64,000 nucleotides of DNA from Bacteroidota bacterium (GTDB taxonomy: Bacteria > Bacteroidota > Bacteroidia > Palsa-948), in NCBI GenBank assembly GCA_016195025.1, contig JACQAL010000052.1, forward strand, positions 21,262-85,261, read 5' to 3'. Shown one piece after another: positions 16,540 through 28,500 of this stretch. The position numbers were made by a program, and so were the translations under genes. Under the pieces are notes generated by a model. It made no database searches, was not told where the DNA came from, and saw nothing but the letters and a program-made list of their open reading frames with translations. The first letter of the stretch is position 1. Each line of letters opens with the position of its first letter.

Positions 16540-16568
16540 TAAAAAACCCAGACAACTGCCTGGGTTTT
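16540..16568 (-). terminator. Terminator of the giant surface-protein gene
   Basis: AAAACCCAG (16543-16551) pairs with CTGGGTTTT (16560-16568) across an 8-base loop; on the minus strand the stem is followed by a T run. It separates the 4625-residue gene from the DUF5655 operon. Confidence 0.85.
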
Positions 16569-16586
16569 ATTGTGAAAAAATTTATT

Positions 16587-19500
16587 CTACCTGAAGAGGA
16601 TAACTCGCTTGTTCACCGTTCCTTTTTCGGTAACTATTTCAAGGTTATAAACTCCTTCGGTGAAGTTGCGCGTGTTGATTTCATATTTGCGCTTTGTGAT
16701 GCCGCTTGTTCCGCTGGAAGTATATTTCGCATTGGTGAGTGCGCTCACTCTGTCGCCCAGCGTATTTATCATGTAAATATCTATGGGCGATTCAAGCGTG
16801 GTGTTGAACTCAAGCGTGAATGCATCTATGGCGGGGTTCGGATAAATCAGAACATTTTCTACCGGAACATTTATCATTGGAACTCCCAGCGGATTCACCT
16901 GTACAATAATTGTTTTACTGCCGGAACATCCGTATTGATTTGTTCCGGTAACAGTGTAGGTAGTTGTTACGCTCGGGGAAACAATAATTGTCTGCGTGGT
17001 TTGCCCGCCTGGCGCCCACGAATAAGTTACCGCATTGTAAGCAGTGAGCGTTGCCGATTGTCCAATCACTATGGAAGTTGAATACGTATTCGCAGTTACC
17101 GGAGGATTCGGATTAATCGTAAGCACTGCCGTATCGGAAACAGAATTTCCGCAGCCCGCAGCATAATTCGCAACATAGAAAGTATAGGTTCCCACTGCTG
17201 AAATTCCGGTGTTGAAACTATTTCCTGAACCTGCCATGTTAATAAGTGTTGCATCGGTGAACCACTGAGGATTATTTCCGGTGGAAGTAAGCACGGCAGG
17301 ATTTCCATAGCAGAGCGCAGTATCATTCGCAGTGGGTTTCACAGGAGCAGGATTAATAATGAGTGAAACAGAATCGGCTCCGCTGCTCACGCATCCGCTC
17401 AAACTATCTTTCACCCAGTAGGTGTAAACGCCCACCGCAGTTTGGCCGGTGTTGAAAGTATTTCCGGTGTTCACCAGGTTCGTGAGCGATGGATTGCTGT
17501 ACCACATCGGGTTGAAGCCGGTGGAAGTAAGAGGCGGAATTGGATTTCCGAAGCAGGCAGTTACATTGTTCGCAACAGGAATAGCAGGAGAAGTTATAAT
17601 GGAAAGCGTGGAAGTATCGGCAGCGCTTTCACAACCCGTTACAGAATCTTTCTGTGTTACATAATAAAAATAATTTCCGGGAGAAGTTTGCCCGGTTGTG
17701 AAAGAATTTCCTGTGAAGACAAGCGTCCATGAAGTATCATACCACTGCACATTTGTTCCGATTGCGGTGAGATTCGGAATTGAAGAAGCCGAACAAACGG
17801 TTGTATCAAGCGCAGCGGGCGCAGAAGGCAGCACATTAATCGTAAGCAGAACGGAATCTTTCAAACTTGCACAGCCGGTCATGGAATTGGTTTGCGTTGC
17901 ATAGTAAGTGTAGGTTCCCACAGCAGTTTGTCCTGTTGAAAAAGTATCTCCGCTGAACACAACCATCATGGAAGTATCGTACCATTGAACATTTGTTCCA
18001 ACGAAAATTAAATCGGGAACGGAATTGCCGAAGCAAACGCTCGTATCATTTACAGAAGGAGTTGCCGGCAGGGAATTAATTGTAAGCATTGCCGTATCCG
18101 ATGGTCCTTGCGGGCAGCCGGGCGTGCTGTCAGTCGCAAAGAATGTATAAGTGCCAACACCCGTTAATCCTGTTGGATATGGATTTCCACTGAAAACAAA
18201 ATTCGTAAGCGCAGCATTGCTGTACCAATTAATAATTGTTCCGGTGGTTGCATTCAAATCAGGAATTGCAGAGCCGAAGCAGGCAGACGTATCGGAAACA
18301 ACCGGAGCGGCTGTGGGTTGAGTGCTGATGATAAGCAGCACCGCAACCGGCACACTGGAGCAGGCAGTCACTGTGTTTGTCTGCGTTACATAATAGGTAT
18401 AAGTTCCCGCAGCAGTTTGCCCGGTATTGAAAGTGTCTCCGCTGAACACAAGCGTCATGGAAGTATCGTACCATTGAATGTTTGTTCCGGCTGCCACCAG
18501 CGGAGGAACAAGCGCTCCGAAACATACTGCCACATTTGAAGTGGAAGGAGCAGAAGCCGCATTGATTGTAAGCAGAACGGTATCACCCAAACTTTCGCAG
18601 GTGGTTACCGTGTTTGTCTGCGTGGCAATGAATGTATAAGTGCCTGGCGAAGTTACTCCGCTCGCAAACGGGCTTCCTGTTCCTACCAAAGTCATAAATC
18701 CATCGTACCACTTAATAGTTGTTCCGCTTGCGGTTAAATCAGGAGTGGGATTGCCGTAGCAAATTGCCGTATCGTTCATTGCAACAGGAGAAGAGGGAAG
18801 CGCATTGATGATAAGTGTTGCAGTATCAGCCGGACCTTCGCATCCGTTTACGATTTGCGTTACATAATACGTATAGGTTCCGGCAGCAGTTTGCCCTGTG
18901 GCAAATGAGGTTCCGGTAAATACCATTGCTCCGGAAGTATCATACCATTGAATATTTGTTCCCGTTGCGGTCAAATCAGGAATCACTGAACCGAAGCACG
19001 CGCTCTGGCTGGAAGTGGTTGGCGCAGCAGGAAGCGGATTGATGATAAGATATACCGTGTCGCTTGAACTTTGCACGAAGTTTACTGTTTGCGTTACATA
19101 ATAAGTATACGTTCCCACAGCCGTTTGTCCCGTAGGAAATGGATTTCCGGAAAATACAAGATTGGTGAGCGCGGCATCATCGTACCATTGAAGATTTGTT
19201 CCTGTTGCCGTTAAATCAGGAACGGGCTGCCCGAAGCAAACCGTATCGTTCACTCCAAGCGGTGCTCCCGGCACTATGGTAAGAAGCAGAGTGTCTTTTG
19301 CGCTTTCGCAGCCGTTCATGGTTTGCGAAACATAGTATGTGTAAGTTCCTACCGCAGTTTGCCCGGTGTTGTAAGAATTCCCGCTTCCCACTAACGTGAG
19401 TGAAGCATCATACCACTGCACATTTGTTCCGCTGGCGGAAAGAACAACCGGAGGTCCTCCGAAAATAACCGTAGTGTCATTTACCGCAAGTGCAGGAGTG

Positions 19501-22500
19501 AAATTTATTTTGAAGAGTACAGTATCGGACGGTCCTTTGCATCCGCTGGAAGTTTGCGTTACATAATAGGTATAGGTTCCCGATGCAGTTACGGTTGGAG
19601 TGAAAGGGCTTCCGCTGAATTCAAGAAGGGTTGTTGCCGCATCGTCCCACCATTCAATGTTTGTTCCTGCCGCGGTGAAAGATGAATTGGGAGAACCAAA
19701 ACAAACTGAATCGCTCTGCGGAGAAGACATGGGCGCAGCAGGAAGAGGATTAATGGTTACACTGACAGTTGCTGCCGCACCGGTGCATCCGCTTGCAGTT
19801 GCGGTTACAGAATAAGTTCCGCTTGAAGCAGAGGTTGCATTTGTAATAGTTGGATTCTGCAAAGAAGAAGTAAATCCATTGGGTCCGTTCCAGTTATAAG
19901 TCGGGCTTCCGCTGGCGCTCGCAGTCAAACTCAATGTTTGCCCTTCGCATACGGGAGAATTGCTTCCCGCACTTGGCGCTGAAGGAATCGGATTCACCGT
20001 TACAGAAACTGTGGATGCAGGACCTGCACATCCGAATTCAGTTGCCGCAACAGAATAAGTTCCTGTGGCAGCAGTGGTTGCAGCAATGATGACGGGATTC
20101 TGCGATGAAGAAGTAAATCCATTTGGTCCGCTCCATGAATATGTCGGGCTTCCGCTTGTGTTTGCGGTCAAACTCAAATTACTTCCATCGCAAATCGGAG
20201 AATTGCTTCCCGCTGCAGGAGCCGATGGAGTTTGATTTATAGTTACCGAAGTTGTTCCAGCCGCGCTTTGAGGACATCCTGCATTAATTGCAACTACCGA
20301 ATACGTTCCGCTTGCAGAAGTTGTTACACTTGCAATGTTGGGATTCTGTGCGGTGGAAGTAAATCCATTCGGTCCGTTCCAATTATATGCTAAACCGGAA
20401 TTCGATGCAGTCAAACTTAATGTTTGACCGGAGCAAACCGGAGAATTGCTTCCGGCTGTTGGAACCGAAGGCGGAGTATTTACAATCACCGTGGTTGTTC
20501 CCGCAGCGCCTGTGCATCCGTTTTCGGTGGACGTTACAGAATAAGTTCCTGCATCGGCAGTTCCCGCAGAAACAATAACCGGATTTTGTGCGGTGGAAGT
20601 AAATCCATTTGGTCCGTTCCAGTTGTAAATTGCTCCAACACCTGCAACAGCAGTTAAACTCAAATTATCTCCCGTGCAAACCGGAGAATTGTTTCCTACT
20701 GCAGGCGCAGCAGGAATCGGATTCACCGTTACAGAAGTTGTTCCTGCAGGACCCGTGCATCCGAATTCAGTTGCTGTTACAGAATAATTTCCAGATGCGG
20801 CAGTTGTCGCAGCAACAATGACAGGATTTTGTGAAGCCGAAGTAAATCCGCTTGGACCATTCCATGAATAAGTCGGGCTTCCACTTGTGCTCGCTATTAA
20901 ACTTAAATCCGTTCCCGCGCAAATCGGAGAATTGCTTCCGGCAGCAGGCGCAGAGGGAGATTGATTAATCGTAACTGAAACCGTTCCCGCAGAACTTGTC
21001 GGGCATCCCGAAACAGTAACCGTTACCGAATAAGTTCCGCTTGCAGCAGTGGTTACGCCTGCAATGATTGGATTTTGCGCAGTGGAAGTAAATCCATTCG
21101 GTCCGTTCCAGTTATAAGTTGCACCGCTGACTGTGCTTGCCGTCAAACTTAAAGTTTGTCCGGAGCAAACAGGAGAGTTGCTTCCTGCTGTCGGAGTTCC
21201 CGGAGGAGGATTCACGGTTACGCTTACAGTTCCCGCAGGACCTGTGCAGCCAAATGCAGTTGCTGTTACAGAATAAGTTCCGCTTGCAGAAGTTGGCGCA
21301 GCAACTATGACAGGATTTTGCGAAGTGGAAGTAAATCCGCTCGGACCATTCCATGAATAAGTCGGACTTCCGCTTGCGCTCGCTGTTAAACTTAAATCGG
21401 TTCCTGCACAAATCGGAGAATTGCTTCCGGCAGTCGGAGCAGATGGAGTTTGATTAATCGTTATCGAAGTTGTTCCTGCCGCGCTGATCGGACAACCCGG
21501 AACACTTGCCGTTACAGAATAATTTCCGCTTGCGGCAGTAGTGACGCTTGCTATATTTGGATTTTGTGTGGTAGAAGAAAATCCATTCGGCCCATTCCAG
21601 TTATAAGAATTTCCTGAATTAGATGCAGTCAAACTTAATGTTTGTCCGGAGCAGACAGGAGAATTGCTTCCTGCTGTTGGAACGGAAGGAGGATTATTTA
21701 CAACCACAGAAGTTGTTCCCGCAGGACCAGTGCATCCGTTTTCAGTTGCAGTTACAGAATAATTTCCGGCATTAATTGTTCCGGCAGAAGCAATCACAGG
21801 ATTTTGCGAAGCGGAAGTAAATCCATTCGGTCCGTTCCAATTATAAGTCGGACTTCCGCTTGTGCTTGCTGTTAAACTTATGTTATCTCCCACGCAAACC
21901 GGACTATTGCTTGATGCAACAGGAGCCGATGGTGTTTGATATACGGTTACGCTGGTTGTTCCCGCAGCGCTTGGCGCACAGCCGGGATTAATTGCAATAA
22001 CAGAATAAGTTCCGTTTGCTGCAGTGGAAACCGAAACAATAACCGGGTTCTGCGAGGTGGAAGAAAATCCATTTGGGCCCGTCCATGAATAAGAAGCGCC
22101 TGTGGAAGTGGCAGTCAAACTTAAATTTTGTCCCGAGCAAACAGGAGAATTGCTTCCGGCAGTTGGCGCAGCAGGCGGAGGATTCACAATTACATTCACG
22201 GTTCCGGCAGGACCTGTGCAGCCATTATCCGTAGCAGTTACCGAATAGGTTCCGGCATCGGTTACCGATGCAGAAATAATTACCGGATTCTGAAGCGTGG
22301 AAGAAAATCCATTCGGTCCGTTCCAATTATAAGTGGAACTTCCCATCGTGCTTGAAGTTAAACTTAAATTATTTCCCGTACAAATCGGAGAATTGCTTCC
22401 GGCAATTGGCGCAGCAGGCGTTTGATTTACTATCACGGAAGTTGTTCCTGCAGGACCCGTGCATCCGTTTTCCGTTGCAGTTACTGAATAAGTTCCGCTG

Positions 22501-25500
22501 CCAAGCGTGGTGATATTGCTGATGGTTGGATTTTGTAAGCCGGAAACAAAACTATTGGGACCGTTCCAATTGTAAGTGGGACTTCCGCCTGCACTCGCTG
22601 TTAAACTCAACGTAGTTCCCGAACAAACCGGACTATTGCTTGAAGCGCTCGGTGCCGATGGAGTTACATTCACAGTAACCGAAACAGTTCCGGCAGCACC
22701 GGTGCATCCATTCACAGTTGCAGTTACAGAATAGGTTCCCGACTGAGCAGTGGTGGCGCTTGTAATAGTTGGATTCTGCAGCGAAGAAGTAAATCCATTC
22801 GGTCCGTTCCAATTATAAGTTGCACCGGTAATTGTGCTTGCGGTCAAACTCAATGTCATTCCCGTGCATGCAGGATTATTGTATCCGGCAGCGGGAGCGG
22901 AAGGAATTGCATTCACAGTTACAGAAGTTGTTCCTGCAGGACTGGTGCATCCGTTATCAGTTGCAGTCACAGAATAATTTCCGCTCGCTGCAATAGTTGC
23001 AGCAACAATAACCGGATTTTGATTTGTTGAGGTGAAACTATTCGGTCCGTTCCAATTATAAGTGGAACTTCCAACAGTGCTTGCGGTTAAACTCAAATTG
23101 TTTCCAGCGCAAATGGGAGAGTTGCTTCCTGCAGCGGGAGAAGAAGGAGTTTGATTCACTACAACCGTAGTTGTTCCCGCAGAACTTGCAGGACAGCCGG
23201 AAACCGTTGCCGTAACAGAATAAGTTCCTGCCATTGCTGTGGTAACTGGTGTGAGAACAGGATTCTGAACGGAAGAAGTAAAACTATTCGGTCCGTTCCA
23301 ATTATATGTGGCGCCTGTAATTGTGCTCGCAGTCAAACTTAAATTTTGCCCGGTACACGCAGGCGAATTGCTTCCGGCAGTGGGTGTGCCGGGCGGAGCA
23401 TTAATAGTTAGTTTAACTGTCTTCGGCAAACTCGGGCAACCGTAAACAGAATCGGTTGCCGTTACATAATAGGTATAAGTTCCCACTGCAGTTTGAGTGG
23501 AGACAAAAGAATTTCCAACGTGAACCAAGTTTGTAAGAGGAGGGTTATCGTACCATTTAATTGTATCGCCAGCATTTCCGGTTGCAATCAGCGGAGGATT
23601 CGGACTGGTGCCGAAACAAACAGCAGTATCTTTTGAAACAGGCGCAACAGGCGCAACAGAATCAATTGTCAGAGTAACCGCAACGGAATCCAGTTTTTTC
23701 AGCGGGTCATTTGAATTGATGTAGATGTGATAATTATAAGTTCCGGGATTTGTTCCGCTCTTTACAAATATCAGCGTTGACACAAGTGTATCCATAGCCG
23801 GTGTTGTGTCTGAAACCGGAACAAAAGTTACCCATCCGGGAATGGAAGAAGGCACCGGAGAATTTGGTTTCACTGCCGATGCCCCATTCACAAAAGTTCC
23901 GTTATGTCCTCCTGAAGAAAGGTCATTGGCAGTGCCGTTGTCAAAATTATAATAAGCAACCAGACCGGTTTCATTTCCTTTGAGCGGAGAATATAGGGTG
24001 GAGGTAATCTGCGATTGCGCGCGCGCGTAATTCCAGATGCGAACCTCATCAATTAAGCCGGGAAAATAATCTCCGCAGCACGATTCGCCACCAATCCAGG
24101 TTCCGCCCGAATAGCCGACATAATTTGGTTCAACCGTTCCGGAAGCTTTCAGCACGCCATTCACATATACTCTCGCAGTGGTTCCGTCATCTGTTCCAAC
24201 GATATGATACCATGTTCCGAGCACAACCGAAACTCCCGATGAAATGGTTTGCGTGCAGCCGCTCGGCTGGCGGATTTCCATTCCTAAAACCCCATTGTCC
24301 TGCACAATTCCCCAGTCATAGCAGGCGCCCATTCCTCCCACAATGGTATGTCTTCCCCCGGGAGTTCCCGAAGGCATCACCCATGCTTCAAGTGTCCATT
24401 TGCTTCCGGGCGACCATGCTCCGGTATTTACATATTGACTGGAACCATTCACGGATAAACTTTTTCCTCCGGTGGCAGTAAGGTTCCACGATAATGGGCT
24501 GCCGCCTGTGTTACATATGTGTAGCGAATCAATTATGGTATCCTGGCAAATGGAAAAATGCACATTATATGAATTCGGGAAATGACATTCAATCGGGCGG
24601 GCAAAAGATTTTCCCAGCAGGCAAACTTTCCGTATGGTATCGTTATTCAGAATGGTGAGCGTGTCGTAAAAAGTTACCGGGGAAGTTACCGGGGAAAACG
24701 TGACAACAAGCTGGGTGGAATCTCCGGGAAGAAGATTAAATATTTTTGGCGCGACAGTGAACACAGAATTGTTATTGGTAATGTTTGTTACTTTCAAAGT
24801 ATCGCAACCGGTATTTTTCACATAGAACGTATCGGTATTCGTGGTGTATTCCATAATGGAATCGAGATACAAACAATTTTTTGAGAGCGTAATTTTTCCT
24901 TTGCCTGTAACATTAAGAGTTACCGGAACCGTATCTTTTCCTTTTAGCGGATCGTTCGAAGAAATAATTATGGTGGTGGAGTAAGTGCCAATGGTTAATC
25001 CGCAACTGTTGAATGTAATATTTGTGATGGCTGAGTCGTTCGGTGCAATTGTATCTGTTATAATTGGAAATGTAATCCACTTGGCTTGCGTGCCGGTAAC
25101 GGAAATATCATCCATATCAATTCCGCTGTAAACAACGGAACCATCACTGGTGAAAAGAAAACGCACATTAATTGAGTCGCCATTATTTACAAAAGGTGTC
25201 AGCGAAATAGTATGCTGCGTCCAGCTATGAAAACTGCAGTTAAGAGTTGTTAAGGTATTGAATGGTCCGCCATTTACGCTGAGTTGAACAGAATAATAAT
25301 CGAAACTGCATTCTGTTTGCCCTTTCTCCCAGAAATTTAACGAGCAGGTTGTTTTGTCGCTTACGGTTAATTTTTTAGCAAGTTGAATATATTGGTTCAT
25401 GCTGTTGGAATAATTGCCGATGGGACTTTCCTTAAGAGAATATGTTCCCGAATGCGGGTCTGCAACAATTGCCCATGTGTTGGGCGAACCTCCGGTTACC

Positions 25501-28500
25501 CACTTTGATAATCCGTTTTCAAATCCTTCAACAAAATTCTGGTTGCCCGTAACCTGCTCAATAAGATTGCTTCCTCCGGTGTTATGCACTGTAAGCGGAA
25601 GCGTAATGGAATCGCAGCACGAAAGAGTAACGTTAAAAGCAGAAGGCGAATGGGTTTCAATCGGGCGTGCAAATGATTTTCCCGATAAGCAAACTTTTTT
25701 TGTTACATCGCTGTTTAAAATAGTGAGCGTATCATAAAATGGACCGGGAGAAGTTACCGGGCTGAAAGTAATTTTCAGTTTAGCAGAATCTCCGGTAGCA
25801 ATTTTAAATGAAGTTGCGCTGACGGTGAAAACAGAAGTTTGTTTGGTGATATTGGAAACCGTTAATGTATCGCATCCGGTATTTTTTATATAAAGAGAAT
25901 CGGTATGCGATGTAAATTCCATAATGGAATCGAGATACAGGCAGGTTTTTGTCAGGGAAATTTTTCCCGCGCCAATCACCGTTAATGAAACAGGAACCAC
26001 CACCGGATTATTCAGCGGGTCGTTATTGCTGATGGAAATATTTGCCGTATATGTTCCCACGCTCAATCCGCTCGAATTAAAAGTTACGGCAACCGTATTG
26101 GAAGAACTTGGCGTAACGGTTCCTGTATTGGGCGCAACTGCCAGCCATCCTAAAAGTTTTATGGTGTAATCTTCCGCCTGTCCGTATTGTTCATTGCTGC
26201 ACGATGTCGGAATGGAAGAGAATTGGTAATCGGACGCTATGCGCATTCTCACCGCTTTGTTTTTTACCGCTGAAGTTGGAACTATGAATGTCCCCGTGTG
26301 AATTGCATTCGGAAGCGAGTTGAGATTATTCATGATTTGTTCTCCGCTCTGAAAAACTCCGTCATTGTTGTAATCAATCCATGCTTCCACGTATTCATTG
26401 TAACTTGTTCCTGTTTGCACGGAAAGCGTGTATATTTTCCCAGGAACAAGAATTGTGTTTTGAGTGGATGTATAATCTTTATAGCCGTCAATTCCGTTAC
26501 CCGTAGAATTATTAATTGTGTTTAATGTGACGTTGTAAATTCCCATCCCGCAGCAATAGCCGGTGGTAGTTGGCGTGCAGGAAGCAGCAATGGGAAGTGC
26601 ATTTCCCTGAATATTTATGTTGTAGATAAGATTATTTCCACCCGAGTTGTTTATGGTAAGAATAACAGTAGCCGAATCAACGCAGGCAAGCGTATCGTAC
26701 AAGGGAGAAGGGCTCACCGAAATAATCGGCCGCGGAAATCCTTTTCCCGACAGGCAAACTTTTTTTGTTACATCGCTGTTAAGAATAGTAAGCGTGTCGT
26801 AATAAGTTCCGACAGTAGTTGGTGCAAACGTTACGATTGCTTTTACGGAATCGCCCGGAAGAATATTTCCTGAATTGGGAGTAACCGTGAAGAAAGAAGT
26901 TTGCGTAAAAGCATTGGTAACTTTCAACGTATCGCATCCTGTATTTTTGATGTACAAAGAATCTTTATGCGTGGTGTAAACCATGATGGAATCAAGGTAC
27001 ATGCAGTTTTTTGAGAGTGTAATTTTTCCTGCGCCCGTCACCGTCATGGTTACAGGAACAACATCGGGGCTATGCACCGGGTCATTTGAATTAATCGTTA
27101 TACTGGAAGTGTAAGTTCCAACTATAAGCCCGGTAGAAATAAATTCAACCGGCATTTTAACAGTGTTGTTGAAAGCAACTGTATCGGTGGAAGAATCAAA
27201 AATCAGCCATGCAGGAGCAACCGGAGCGTTGGGTGTAACGGTGGTGGCTCCGTTATTTAAAGTTCCGTTATGCCCTCCGGAAGAAAGGTCGGTTACGGTT
27301 CCGTTATCAAAATTATAATAAGCAACCAGCCCCGCTTCATTTCCGAAAAGCCGCCTGCCCATAGTGGAAGTTATTTGCGATTGAGTGCGCGTAACATTCC
27401 AGATGCGGACTTCATCAATCAATCCGGAAAAATAATTTCCGCAGCACGATTCGCCTCCAATCCAGGTTCCGCCCGTGTAGCCGGAATAATTCGGGTCTAC
27501 CGAACCTGAACTTTTCAAAACTCCGTTCACATAAATTTTTGCAGTTGTTCCGTCATTCGTTCCGACAATATGATACCATGTGCCGACTACTGCAAGCACA
27601 TTCGATGAAATTGTTTGCGAGCAGCCTCCGGGCCTTATTCCAACGCCAAAGTATCCGTTCTCCAAAACAATTCCCCAGTCAAGACAACCGCCCATTCCGC
27701 CTGCAATCGTGTGCCTGCCTGCCGGAAGCGAAGTGGGTCTTACCCACGCTTCAATAGTCCATTTAGTTCCGGGCGACCATGCGCCAATGTTCGCATATTG
27801 ACTGGAGCCGTTTACGGATAAACTTTTGCCGGAAGAACTGGAAGTGAGATTAAAATATAAATCGCTTGCCCCGGTATTGCTGACAGCAAGCGTATCGTAA
27901 ACCGTATCCGCGCACGTGAGCGTTTCATTAAAACTGCCTGGGCTATGCGTTTCAATGGGAGCGGCAAATGATTTTCCGGAGAGGCAAACCCTTTTGGTTA
28001 CATCATTATTTAATATGGTAATGGTATCATAAAAAGTCCCGACAGTGGTTGGCGCAAAAGTGACATAAACCTTTGCGGAATCGTACGGAAGAATATTTCC
28101 TGAATTGGGAGTTACGGTAAAAACAGAAGTTTGCGTGAAAGCATTCGTGACTTTCAGTGTATCGCATCCAGTATTTTTTACATAGAGAGAATCGGTGTGC
28201 GTGGTATATTGCATGATGGAATCAAGATACATGCACGATTTTGTGAGGGAAATTTTTCCCGCACCAATTACAGTTAGAGTGGTGGGAATATTTACCGAAC
28301 TGTTCTGCGGGTCATTAGAATTAATTGTAATATTTGTGCTGTAAGTTCCTGCCGCATAGCCGCAACTTTTGAATTTCACGCTCACAATTGCAGAGTCGCC
28401 AATAGAAACATTTCCTGAAGCAGGTGTTACCTGCAGCCATGGAATGCCATAAGAAAACTCAACACTCATGGTTTGCGTAGGACCATTGCAGGTTGCTGTA

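Noticed and set aside
19740..23400. Regularly spaced repeats resembling a CRISPR or satellite array
   Set aside because: The ~244-bp period is in frame and codes Ig-like domains; no short identical repeats with unique spacers.
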